This document shows positions 10,626 through 20,439 of a DNA stretch of 64,000 nt, in pieces. Position 1 is the first letter of the stretch. Each line of letters opens with the position of its first letter. Below the pieces are notes generated by a model. The model was not told the DNA's origin, did no database searches, and saw only the letters and a list, made by a program, of their open reading frames with translations. Origin of the DNA: Tritrichomonas musculus (taxonomy: Eukaryota > Parabasalia > Tritrichomonadida > Tritrichomonadidae); contig JAPFFF010000001.1 of NCBI GenBank assembly GCA_039105265.1, forward strand, positions 5,766,001 through 5,830,000, written 5' to 3'. Both the position numbers and the translations under genes were made by a program.

Positions 10626-12968
10626 TTAAGAGAAAAATCTGTTACCACCTGCAGCTAAATCTGCATTTTTCCAACTTGCTATTTTGAATTTAGATAAAAA
10701 ATATATGACACCTGAATTATCGCATCTAGTTTCAAAAACATAGCGGACAAAATTAGAAAAACATATTTTTTCGATATCATGATATGATAATTGAGGATAC
10801 ATTCCTTTAATTTCAGCCTTCGTTTCATAGTATTTTTTCTTAATTAATTCGATGTCAGCATTACAGTCTTTTATCATTGAATCAAAATTGTCATCTTCGT
10901 CGTATAAATTTTCAAGTTTTAATTTTTCTTTCTTTTGACTTGTGTTACTTTCTTCTTTCTTTTTTCTGAAAACCAATTTTTCATCAAGTGCTCGAAAATC
11001 AAAATGATTTCCAGAATATTTGGCATCATTTGGATTAATATTTGGGAATTTTGGTAAAACATATGTAAAACAATTAAGAAACTCATTAATAAAAGAGCCT
11101 AATATATTCAATGATTCCTTATCAAACTTTCTATTCTTTTCAACTTCGTATATTGATATTATTCTATCTATATTTTTTCTATTTGATTTAAAAAGATTTT
11201 TTTCAAATTTATAATTGGGGAACTTTTTGAGAGATTGAACAAATAAATATTGAATATCAATTTCATTGCTATTTTTAACAATATTAAATATTTCTGATTT
11301 GCAAAAATTATTTAATATTGTATGTATGCAAGGAAGTTTCACTCCATAAATTGATTCAACAAAATCATCTTCACCACAATCACAATTTTCTTTTGAACAT
11401 TTTAAATAATTATCTGGTCTCTTGCTAAGAATTTGTATAACTTTTTGAATCATTTTTTGATGTTTGTTTTGAAAAGAATTTCCACAAATATCTGAGTAAT
11501 TATTTATATAATTTAATAAATAATTTACAATTGTTGTGAAACCAGTTTTAAATGAATGAGTTCCGGAATCTGGCAATTTTTGATTGATATTTCCGTGGAA
11601 ACCTTCCGAATGATTTGAACAACGAGCTACATGGTGGTCAGAACGAATCCATATTGCCCAATTAGCAATATAATAATCACTTTTTTTAATTTCTTCTTTA
11701 TTTGGCATTCTTTCCACTTCATCTATATCTTTTAACATAATTTCAAAATCTTTTAATTTTTGTTTTTTTTCATTATCTTGATCGGTATCGTCAAATAAAG
11801 GTGAATTTGGATCTTTTTTATATTCGTCCATTTCAACTAAAATAAATTCTTTTTCTTGTTTATATATTAAATATGTTTTGCATCTCAATAACCTTGCAAC
11901 CCATATGCCTAATGATGATTTAGGTCCAAATATTTGTATAATATGACGATGACAAAAATATTGAATATTTGAATGTAATTTACAGAACTTTTTGATAGGA
12001 GAACCTAAATCTGATAAAACAACTTTATTTTCAAAAACATTTTTATTTAAACAAAACTTATTTAATCCATCAAATAATAAATTATATAAAAAACGGTTCT
12101 CTTTAGGGCCAATTGATAATGCGAAAGGAAAACTTGAATTGAAATAAATTGAATGGTATATACAAAATTTGTAAGGCTTAAGCGCATAAAAAGAAGCATC
12201 AATTTGCAAATAATGCATATAATTTATAACTTCTAAAGCCCAAGGCATAATCCATATTATATTTTTAATAAAAGCAAAATCATTATTAAATTTAAATGCA
12301 AATCCATCGTCCTGAACTTTTTGAGTACTTATCTCAATATAAACAAAACCAGGTAAATGCAATAAAATTTTATAAAAATCATCATAACCTTGAAAACTAA
12401 CGGCTCTTCTACGCAAGGTTCTTTTATCTAAAAAGTTTTGAAAAGCAAATTTTATAAATATTGGAAAATTAGAATTTTTTCGAGCTACGTAATTACAAAA
12501 AGTATAAAGCATTGTATTTTTATGTTTACATTGTTTATTCCAAAAATCTTGAGTCAAAAAAGGACACTCTTTATTTTTCAAAGTATATGGCGACGTCATG
12601 ATACATTCTTCAAAATCAATAGTAACAACTTTCATAGTTTGGTTTTCAAGGAGTTGATCTCTAGCGAGAACTTTAATGGTTTCCAAATCGTTTTTGACAG
12701 TTATGCTAAATATTTGAATTTCAGTATTTATCTTTGATTTATTACAGCAACTAAACGAAAAAATGTCATTATAAACTCTTTTGTTGTTGCATATAAATTC
12801 TTTGGTTAAGCTATCGAGGAAAAGGATTAGCGAAATGATATTGAAATTCTGAGAATGCAAAGGAACAATTTCAATGAATGTTCTTAATCCTTTATCTTTT
12901 AAAGAATTAGGTCTTTGCGTATGAGATAGATATTTCGCTGAATAATAAAGATTTTGGTCTTCTTCCAT
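10626..12968 (-). CDS. MULE transposase of the inner element
   Basis: The ORF encodes 780 residues and starts at the ATG at 12966-12968. Its stop codon (10626-10628) falls precisely at the inner edge of the left inverted repeat. Candidate DDE residues are D257 (LQIDASFYA), D320 (VVLSDLGSP) and E455 (CSNHSEGFHGN). Between the second Asp and the Glu is the C-x-H-like segment YFCHRH typical of MULE catalytic cores. A SWIM-type zinc finger follows, C529-x-C531...C547-x-H549 (CDCGED...LPCIHT). Such enzymes cut at the element's inverted ends and insert with 8-11-bp duplications, in agreement with the 9-bp one seen. A Lys/Glu-rich helical tail ends the protein. The ORF is uninterrupted and the TIRs match, so the element may still be capable of movement. 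It is not close to the outer element's transposase. Confidence 0.88.
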   Translation of the reverse strand: MEEDQNLYYSAKYLSHTQRPNSLKDKGLRTFIEIVPLHSQNFNIISLILFLDSLTKEFICNNKRVYNDIFSFSCCNKSKINTEIQIFSITVKNDLETIKVLARDQLLENQTMKVVTIDFEECIMTSPYTLKNKECPFLTQDFWNKQCKHKNTMLYTFCNYVARKNSNFPIFIKFAFQNFLDKRTLRRRAVSFQGYDDFYKILLHLPGFVYIEISTQKVQDDGFAFKFNNDFAFIKNIIWIMPWALEVINYMHYLQIDASFYALKPYKFCIYHSIYFNSSFPFALSIGPKENRFLYNLLFDGLNKFCLNKNVFENKVVLSDLGSPIKKFCKLHSNIQYFCHRHIIQIFGPKSSLGIWVARLLRCKTYLIYKQEKEFILVEMDEYKKDPNSPLFDDTDQDNEKKQKLKDFEIMLKDIDEVERMPNKEEIKKSDYYIANWAIWIRSDHHVARCSNHSEGFHGNINQKLPDSGTHSFKTGFTTIVNYLLNYINNYSDICGNSFQNKHQKMIQKVIQILSKRPDNYLKCSKENCDCGEDDFVESIYGVKLPCIHTILNNFCKSEIFNIVKNSNEIDIQYLFVQSLKKFPNYKFEKNLFKSNRKNIDRIISIYEVEKNRKFDKESLNILGSFINEFLNCFTYVLPKFPNINPNDAKYSGNHFDFRALDEKLVFRKKKEESNTSQKKEKLKLENLYDEDDNFDSMIKDCNADIELIKKKYYETKAEIKGMYPQLSYHDIEKICFSNFVRYVFETRCDNSGVIYFLSKFKIASWKNADLAAGGNRFFS

Positions 12969-13164
12969 AAATATAAAAAGACCATAATTCTTTCAAAAAG
13001 TTATATATATTTATAAAAAAAAAAATTTAACAAATTTCTGAGAAGACTCAGAATATTTTAAATAAGCTTTATCAAAATAAAAAAATTAAAAAATCGTAAT
13101 AATAATATTAAATAATCAATTTTGTTTGTTTTTTGTTTGTTTTATTTTCATCTTTTTATTGCCA

Positions 13165-14685
13165 CCGTGGTCGTCCTATGGGCGGCAATGTCGTCAATTC
13201 CAGATCTTCCGGATGAAATCGCGATATCTTTGTCCGGATGACGACTCGCCGCAGTTACAACCAGCCAGCTGCTAAGCATTGCTGATCGTGGTCTTGCTAT
13301 GGGCGGCAATGTCGTCATTCCAGATCTTCCGGATGAAATCGCGATATCTTTGTCCGGATGACGACTCGCCGCAGTTACAACCAGCTAGCTGCTAAGCATT
13401 GCTGATCGTGGTCTTGCTATGGGCGGCAATGTCGTCATTCCAGATCTTCCGGATGAAATCGTGATATCTTTGTCCGGATGACGACTCGCCGCAGTTACAA
13501 CCAGCTAGCTGCTAAGCATTACTGATCGTGATCATGCTATGGGCGGCAATGTCGTCATCTCGGTTTCTTTGATTGGTTTAGTTCTATAAAAATGGCGCTT
13601 TTTCATGGTTTTATCTTAGTGAACTTTTTCAAAACTTTACAAGAAAATTTTAGAACTTTATCTTTTAAAGAATTAGGTCTTTGCGTATGAGATAGATATT
13701 TCGCTGAATAATAAAGATTTTGGTCTTCTTCCATAAATATAAAAAGACCATAATTCTTTCAAAAAGTTATATATATTTATAAAAAAAAAAATTTAACAAA
13801 TTTCTGAGAAGACTCAGAATATTTTAAATAAGCTTTATCAAAATAAAAAAATTAAAAAATCGTAATAATAATATTAAATAATCAATTTTGTTTGTTTTTT
13901 GTTTGTTTTATTTTCATCTTTTTATTGCCACCGTGGTCGTCCTATGGGCGGCAATGTCGTCAATTCCAGATCTTCCGGATGAAATCGCGATATCTTTGTC
14001 CGGATGACGACTCGCCGCAGTTACAACCAGCCAGCTGCTAAGCATTACTGATCGTGGTCTTGCTATGGGCGGCAATGTCGTCATTCCAGATCTTCCGGAT
14101 GAAATCGCGATATCTTTGTCCGGATGACGACTCGCCGCAGTTACAACCAGCTAGCTGCTAAGCATTGCTGATCGTGGTCTTGCTATGGGCGGCAATGTCG
14201 TCATTCCAGATCTTCCGGATGAAATCGCGATATCTTTGTCCGGATGACGACTCGCCGCAGTTACAACCAGCCAGCTGCTAAGCATTACTGATCGTGGTCT
14301 TGCTATGGGCGGCAATGTCGTCATTCCAGATCTTCCGGATGAAATCGCGATATCTTTGTCCGGATGACGACTCGCCGCAGTTACAACCAGCCAGCTGCTA
14401 AGCATTACTGATCGTGGTCTTGCTATGGGCGGCAATGTCGTCATTCCAGATCTTCCGGATGAAATCGCGATATCTTTGTCCGGATGACGACTCGCCGCAG
14501 TTACAACCAGCTAGCTGCTAAGCATTGCTGATCGTGGTCTTGCTATGGGCGGCAATGTCGTCATTCCAGATCTTCCGGATGAAATCGTGATATCTTTGTC
14601 CGGATGACGACTCGCCGCAGTTACAACCAGCTAGCTGCTAAGCATTACTGATCGTGATCATGCTATGGGCGGCAATGTCGTCATC
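13165..14685 (-). repeat. GC-rich 120-bp tandem arrays, right arm
   Basis: These are the inverted counterparts of the left arrays, with GGCGGCAATGTCGTCA recurring every 120 bp. The inner array (13165-13559) has ~3.3 copies and the outer (~13930-14685) ~6.3, against 2.3 and 4.3 on the left. Copy number therefore changes by whole units. The unit is 40 codons long and happens to be open in one frame. Confidence 0.95.
13657..13734 (-). repeat. copy of the transposase start (26 codons), right arm
   Basis: This segment repeats the first 26 codons and the 5' leader of the transposase at 12968, in the same orientation, and then runs into subterminal TIR sequence. It mirrors the left-arm copy at 10020-10097, so three copies of the gene start exist in one element. 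Confidence 0.9.
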
Positions 14686-15180
14686 TCGGTTTCTTTGATT
14701 GGTTTAGTTCTATAAAAATGGCGCTTTTTCATGGTTTTATCTTAGTGAACTTTTTCAAAACTTTACAAGAAAATTTTAGAACTTTTTGTATGCCTTCTCA
14801 ATTAACTCAAAAAGTCAGAATAACGAATTTTCCTCAGAAAAAAATGGTGTAACTTTTTCTATAGTTTGTCATTCCGCCGTTTTTTCTTCAAATCTTACAT
14901 TTATGGATAGAGATAAATAACTAAGTAATAAAATACGCTATTTCAAACACAACATTTATATGAGCAAAAGAAACAAGAAAAATAAAAAAAAAAAGCTCGG
15001 ATATTAGTAAAAATTCGAATAGAATAAAATTGAAATGAATAAATAATTAATTGAAATTTCAATAAAAATAAAATTATTTTTTCTAATATTATATTCAAAT
15101 TTTTTAAAACAAAAGCTTTGAATTGTATTGGAAAAGTTTATGATAAGTATTTTTTTTTTTTCAAAAATTGAGATGCTTAT

Positions 15181-15739
15181 AAAGCATGAATTCAAGAAGC
15201 TCTTCTTTTTTATATAATGCAAATCAAAGAAAAAGGAGGAACCAGCATTCTACTTAATTTCCAAGACAATAATAAAAGTTATGGGACAAGCATTTTGTAC
15301 CATCAAATGATAGATCATTTTGCATTCTATTGAATTCAATCGATTTTCAATTATTTTTGGCCTGCTAGAATCTATATAATTGCAATTTTAATAGAGTTGG
15401 CTCCAATTATTAAGATGTTATCAATGAAAATGATATTAATAACTAATCGCATATAAAATTTTGGGAGAACAAATTGATCTTAGGAACTCACAAGTAATCG
15501 AAGATTGAGCCTGAGATTTTTTTTCAATTTGGTGAAAGCCTCAAGTAAAAAATATTTTTATCTAGGTTTTGTTAATTCATAATTTACGAATATGTTTATA
15601 TCAGAAATTGAATAAAAATATCCCCGCCGCTATATTTAGCTTTACAATTTTGGAATATTAAATTTTCTAGATTTACATTTTTATACGAATAGCGATTTAA
15701 TTCATTTTGAAGATAAATTGCATCACCAATATTTTTATA
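15181..15739. other. non-coding filler of the outer MULE
   Basis: No supported gene between the inner limit of the left TIR (~15180) and the decayed coding sequence that follows. Confidence 0.5.
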
Positions 15740-16730
15740 AGATCAACAATTGTCAAATATGGATTTTTTATTAATTGAAACGCTGTTTAGTTCATTAGTA
15801 AGGTCTTTATATGTTGACACGTTGACGCAGATATTAACGAGCTTGTAATTTTCTTCTATATTTTTTACAACGCTTATTGTTCTTGCAATCTTCTTCATAC
15901 AGGATGATTCCATTTGATCATGCAATTTACCTTCCAATTTACTTTCAATCAAATCAAATTGAGAAGATAACAAACTTTTTGATAAAAGTTTTTAACGATA
16001 GTTTGTGTCTTCATTACGTAACTTCTATCAATTAATCCTGTCATTTTATTCTTGCACATTTCTTTTGCAATTGTTCTCTCAAATATCTTGCCAAATATTT
16101 GATCAATATCATATTGTTGAATATTAATTTTTTTGCCGATGCTTTTCGAATAATTAGCATCCTTTCTGAAGAATTAAGCAGCAACTTCCACGATTATCAG
16201 AAGCAATTGCTAGCTCAGTTATTTTGAAAGTGATTGAATTATATATAATTCAAAATCAAAAAAAAAACTTTATTGAATTCAATATGCATCAGAAAATAAC
16301 TGTGCTGTCTTTAAATTCACGAAATGTACATCTGACTTCTTCCCTAAAGAAGTCGTAAGAAGGAATTCAAGCTACATAAGACAGTCATTTTTTATAAAAA
16401 AAATATTCATTGCTCAAATTTATACAACTCATAAATTCAATCTTGATTGTGTACTCTTTATGTTCAAGATCTGATGAAACATAAAGTAATGAATATTTGT
16501 TTATTGTTGCTATTTGTGTGCTGATGTTAGCAATGTCTTCTTCATCAAATTAGTCAGTCTCATATAACAAAACATTGCCAACTTTGTCATTCATGTTTCC
16601 TCGTAACAATTGAAGTGCTTCATTAATGTCTCAAATGTTTAGGTCATATGATTCACACCAACCGCATTTCGTGTCATAAACCCAAACTTTTAAAGCTTCA
16701 TTTAATAAGTTATTAAATTGATTTTTAATT
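15740..16730 (-). pseudogene. decayed, unidentified gene sequence carried by the outer MULE
   Basis: On the minus strand several open pieces in shifting frames have protein-like composition. Examples are KVWVYDTKCGWCESYDLN and SLLYVSSDLEHKEYTIKIE near 16440-16720, KINIQQYDIDQIFGKIFERT near 16030-16140, and SQFDLIESKLEGKLHDQMES near 15970-15740. Stops and frameshifts separate them. The pieces have the same order and orientation as the intact transposase beside them. I cannot assign a family. It could be a captured host gene (as in Pack-MULEs) or a lost accessory gene of the element. Confidence 0.45.
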
Positions 16731-16785
16731 TCTTAAATCATAAATCAAAATGGAAATATGCAAATGTATTTCTTTATTAAAATTA

Positions 16786-19700
16786 TTAATGTTTTGATGA
16801 TATATCACCTGGTGTAGGAATTCTTCTTTGCTTTTGTTTGAGGGAAGAAATTCCTACGGGGACATCATCATTGGTTTTTATGATTTGATCAAAATCAGGA
16901 TACAAAAGATCTTGTTGAAAGAGATATCTATATCCCGAAACGAAATAGCGCGCATGAATCCAACAACTCCAATTGATGTTAAAATGGCAAGCCACGGAGA
17001 GCATATGAACGCAAGGCATACCGGTATCATTGAAAAACATGCAGGTGCATGTAGGTTTCTCTGAAGAGCATATGGTCACAGTGCATTTTGTGGCATCATC
17101 ATTTTCTTTTGTTACTACATATTTGCATTTGAGGATTGGAGACCGAGTTACAGTCAAATTGTTTGCAACAACCATTGCGTAGCTAAGCCAATCACGAGCA
17201 GAATCTGTAAGAATGCCACATTGATAGCAGATGTCTTTAAGAACAGCAAATCCAAAATCATATATTTTTAACATAACTTCGAGTGGCTCTTTATTCTTGA
17301 GATGGAGTTTCACTATCAGAGCATTCAAAGATTCAGCTGCTGATGAAGTAGTATTCTGATCTCTTGGAATGTCAGACTCAAAACGGCTGATTTTTTGCCA
17401 CCGTGATTTTTGGTCCAAATAATCTTTTAAGGAACGATGATTATCGATGATGTCTTTTTTTTTCATAGCATATTCGTGAGAAGTTTGACACTTTACTAAA
17501 TCTTTGAATGTATTTTTGCATGGGCAGTGCTTGCTTAAATGCCAGCAGCACAATGAATTTGCAATCTTAACTTTTTCAAGGCTGGAGATTAGTGCAAATG
17601 CTTCATCAGTGATGCAGTTTCTTATGAAATGCAATTCTGTATTCAACATATTCAAAAGCAAATTTGTGTATATTTTGCTTTCTGATGCAGCCCAAGAAAT
17701 TGCAAGTGGGAGTATTGTACGATTGCCTGTATAGGTTACAATAACATACATTCTCCCTCTCGATATCCCAGTTTGGAATCGTGAATCCATTTGTATTACT
17801 GGGAAAAACAACGAGGAAGTTAAAAATTTTATAGCATAGTTAGGAACTATACCAACAAAATCAATACAACCTTCCTCGTTTTTATGTATATCACCTTTGC
17901 CTCCGTATCTTTTAATAATATCGATAAATGCTTGAAGCATTCCCCAGGTACATAATCTGTCTTTTCTTCTGATCATATAAACTTTATTATAAGCTCTTCT
18001 TATTCTCAATTTGCATATGCTATCTGGAGGAAGTCCTAGAACAGTGTGTATTTTATTATAATACTCATTATTCAAATGTTCTTGTTTTTCAAGAGATTTT
18101 ATAACTGCTTCAATTTTTGCTGTTGAAATTATAATTGGATTGGAACAAGTATGATGTGATTGGTGACTTACATGGTATCCATCACCTAGTTTTGTGCATT
18201 CAATTCGATAGAAGCATCCTTTAGCTTTGCATTCATAAGCTATTGTGTCGTTATTTTTTGAATCCACTTTTCCAAGTCGATATCCTTTATTTGCTTTTGA
18301 AATAAATGTATATGCTGTAAAAACATCTGGAAATGGTGCATATTCAGATTCAAGATTTTCTCTTGTAACTTCCTCAATTGATTCATCTTCGTATTCTTCT
18401 TCTTCTTCTTGATATTCTTCTGTTATTTGATCTTTTATTTCGTTATTTCTATTTTTGATTGATTCTTCATCCTTGCTTTCACCTCGAAATATTTGTTCAA
18501 TATCGATAGTTTTCCAATCAAATTCTTTTTTATTTTCCTGCGAATATAACATTTCTAATTTATCATGATTCAAATTACTCCTAAACAATACAGGTATAAA
18601 AAATGATTTTGTTGATTTTGCCGATGATAATTGAGGATTGTCTAGTTGCTTCGTTTTTTGAGTATTGTCAATGATTTTTTTTGCAGGTTTCTGATTTTTG
18701 TCAATATTTTGGTCTTCATTTTTAGGTTTTGGTGGACGTCCTCTTTTTCTTTTAGCATTTGTTTGGCTTGATGAAACTTGTTCATCGAGGTTTTTTTCAA
18801 TATTTAAAAGATCATTAATGCCTGTTTTGGAATTAATAAAAGAAAAATTATAAAACTTTCTAGTTTGAACCAAAATATCATGTGAAATTTCCTTTTTTTT
18901 GAGGATTTCTTTTTGAATGTAAACAATAATTTCATTATGATGGCATTCAATCGCTTCAATTAAACATTTTGTATATGTTTCATCCTGAGGAATAATTAGA
19001 TTGCTTTTAAGAACTTGAATTATATTTAGATTGTTACCATGAATAGCATACAACCATAAAGTTGAGTCTAATTCAATTCCTTTGTTTTTCAAAAAAAGAA
19101 AAATATGTTTCGAACCATAAAATGCAGAATAATGAATTAGGTCAATTTCATTTGATATTGAATTTCTAATTAAAAAAGAATTAGTTTCATAAATCGATAA
19201 GTTGATTTTTTGATCTAAATCGATTTCATTCGATTCAATATAATAGCAAAATTCGTCAATTAAATCTTTTCGTATTAATTCACAAATGATGCTGTCATTT
19301 TCACCTATTTTCCTTTTCTCAAAAAAATCTTCTTGTAATTCGTTATTTATTTCATGAATCCATGGAGCATTGTGTGGAAACCATTCCTTATTGATGAATT
19401 TTTTTAACTCGGGCAGAAAATATAGATGATATTTAGCCATAATAAATTCATCAGTAATTATTTGTTTACAAACGAAGTCATCAAATACCAATATTTTAGA
19501 TTCAATTAGGTAAAGAAGAATTCGTTTGTCACTCTTGAAAATATCAAAAATCTCGGAATTTGAAAAGAAATTAATAATTTCTTTTTGAAAATGCTGCAGT
19601 ATAACTTTAATTTTGTCGTAAAAATCAAGGCATCGGTGATGATTATTTACAATTCTTAATAGTAGCATTAATACGAACTTGGTCTCTTGCTTGCTGTTAC

Positions 19701-19848
19701 CAATTTTTTGATCTTTTAATGTATCTGTTAAGACTTCGAAATTCTCTTCAATATTATCATTGCTGTCTAGAAAACAAAGAAGATTCGAATGAATACTTTT
19801 CATTTTGTTTATGAAAAGAACATTATTAACAGTGGTTTGTGGAACCAT
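16786..19848 (-). CDS. chimeric DUF3447/ankyrin - AT-hook - MULE transposase
   Basis: The ORF encodes 1020 residues from an ATG at 19846-19848. Residues 1-320 are a DUF3447/ankyrin-type region clearly homologous to the N-terminus of the host protein at 45287-47890; both share RGEND/IGEND, ETNSFL, STLWLYAIH/SSLWLYAIH and EAI(E/K)CHHN. Residues 366-377 are an AT-hook (KRKRGRPPKPKN). A Glu-rich linker spans ~476-500. Residues 506-570 are a WRKY/GCM1-FAR1-type zinc finger (C540-x4-C545...H566-x-C568). The MULE catalytic core has D688 (IQMDSRFQ), D748 (CITDEA), CCWH at 767-770 and E839 (SSAAESLN). A SWIM finger, C934-x-C936-x9-C946-x-H948, follows. All key residues are present and the frame is open. 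The ankyrin head is not part of ordinary MULE transposases and may steer protein contacts or targeting. Confidence 0.9.
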   Translation of the reverse strand: MVPQTTVNNVLFINKMKSIHSNLLCFLDSNDNIEENFEVLTDTLKDQKIGNSKQETKFVLMLLLRIVNNHHRCLDFYDKIKVILQHFQKEIINFFSNSEIFDIFKSDKRILLYLIESKILVFDDFVCKQIITDEFIMAKYHLYFLPELKKFINKEWFPHNAPWIHEINNELQEDFFEKRKIGENDSIICELIRKDLIDEFCYYIESNEIDLDQKINLSIYETNSFLIRNSISNEIDLIHYSAFYGSKHIFLFLKNKGIELDSTLWLYAIHGNNLNIIQVLKSNLIIPQDETYTKCLIEAIECHHNEIIVYIQKEILKKKEISHDILVQTRKFYNFSFINSKTGINDLLNIEKNLDEQVSSSQTNAKRKRGRPPKPKNEDQNIDKNQKPAKKIIDNTQKTKQLDNPQLSSAKSTKSFFIPVLFRSNLNHDKLEMLYSQENKKEFDWKTIDIEQIFRGESKDEESIKNRNNEIKDQITEEYQEEEEEYEDESIEEVTRENLESEYAPFPDVFTAYTFISKANKGYRLGKVDSKNNDTIAYECKAKGCFYRIECTKLGDGYHVSHQSHHTCSNPIIISTAKIEAVIKSLEKQEHLNNEYYNKIHTVLGLPPDSICKLRIRRAYNKVYMIRRKDRLCTWGMLQAFIDIIKRYGGKGDIHKNEEGCIDFVGIVPNYAIKFLTSSLFFPVIQMDSRFQTGISRGRMYVIVTYTGNRTILPLAISWAASESKIYTNLLLNMLNTELHFIRNCITDEAFALISSLEKVKIANSLCCWHLSKHCPCKNTFKDLVKCQTSHEYAMKKKDIIDNHRSLKDYLDQKSRWQKISRFESDIPRDQNTTSSAAESLNALIVKLHLKNKEPLEVMLKIYDFGFAVLKDICYQCGILTDSARDWLSYAMVVANNLTVTRSPILKCKYVVTKENDDATKCTVTICSSEKPTCTCMFFNDTGMPCVHMLSVACHFNINWSCWIHARYFVSGYRYLFQQDLLYPDFDQIIKTNDDVPVGISSLKQKQRRIPTPGDISSKH

Positions 19849-20439
19849 AACCAGTTGCTGCTTATTTATTTATGAAAAACGTTTAGATTATCCATTTGTT
19901 CGTTTATATATATTTATATATAAACGTATCTCAAAATATATAAACGTATTAACAATTCTATAAATTTTATATGAGCAAATCTGTATAATTTTTAAGAAAA
20001 TGAGTAATTTTTATATAAGCAAATCTGAAAATCTTTTTTAAAACACTCAGATAAATGAAAAATCTGTTAATAGTTTTGAAATCGTTTATCAAAGAAGTAG
20101 TAAAGATGGGCTTCTTTGATAATTTTGCTTTATTTTTTTATTTCATAATTTATAAAATTGCTTTAAATAATATATTATTAAGATATCATCGCTAATAATA
20201 TTCTGATATTATATGGTCAAGAAACATTGAAATAAAAAACTCGGAATTTTTTTAATCTTAATGGACTATTGTTTTATTTATAGCCGTCAATTTTTAAATA
20301 TTTTTATTTTTCCTAAATTATTATATTTTATTAACTTATTTTGTTAAAAAAACGGAAAATATATTTTTATTTATTCAAGGTTATACATTTTTTTGAATTA
20401 TGAGTAATAAATATTTCTACTTTTCCCATCAGTGTTTAT
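19849..20439. other. non-coding 5' flank of the ankyrin-transposase
   Basis: About 590 bases of A+T-rich sequence with no supported gene. It presumably holds the transposase promoter, though I see no clear TCA-type initiator close to the ATG. Confidence 0.5.

Larger units (their letters stand above)
9117..14878 (-). mobile_element. inner 5.8-kb MULE nested in the left TIR of the outer MULE
   Basis: The terminal inverted repeats begin GGCGAAGTGACAAAC on the left and GGCGGAATGACAAAC on the right. They are flanked by the 9-bp duplication GTTTTTTCT (9108-9116 and 14879-14887). The uninterrupted right TIR of the outer element shows the empty site (TTACGGTTTTTTCTTCAAATC, read on its complement), which proves insertion. 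The inverted ends are compound: ~95 bp terminal, ~100 bp subterminal, a 120-bp-unit array, a transposase 5' leader with the first 26 codons, then a second subterminal block and second array. The left arm is ~1.5 kb (9117-10628), the right ~1.85 kb (13029-14878). One intact transposase ORF lies between them. Confidence 0.92.

Noticed and set aside
14151-14444. 97-aa minus-strand ORF with a 40-residue repeat
   Set aside because: It is only the 120-bp array being open in one frame; no start context or conserved protein character.
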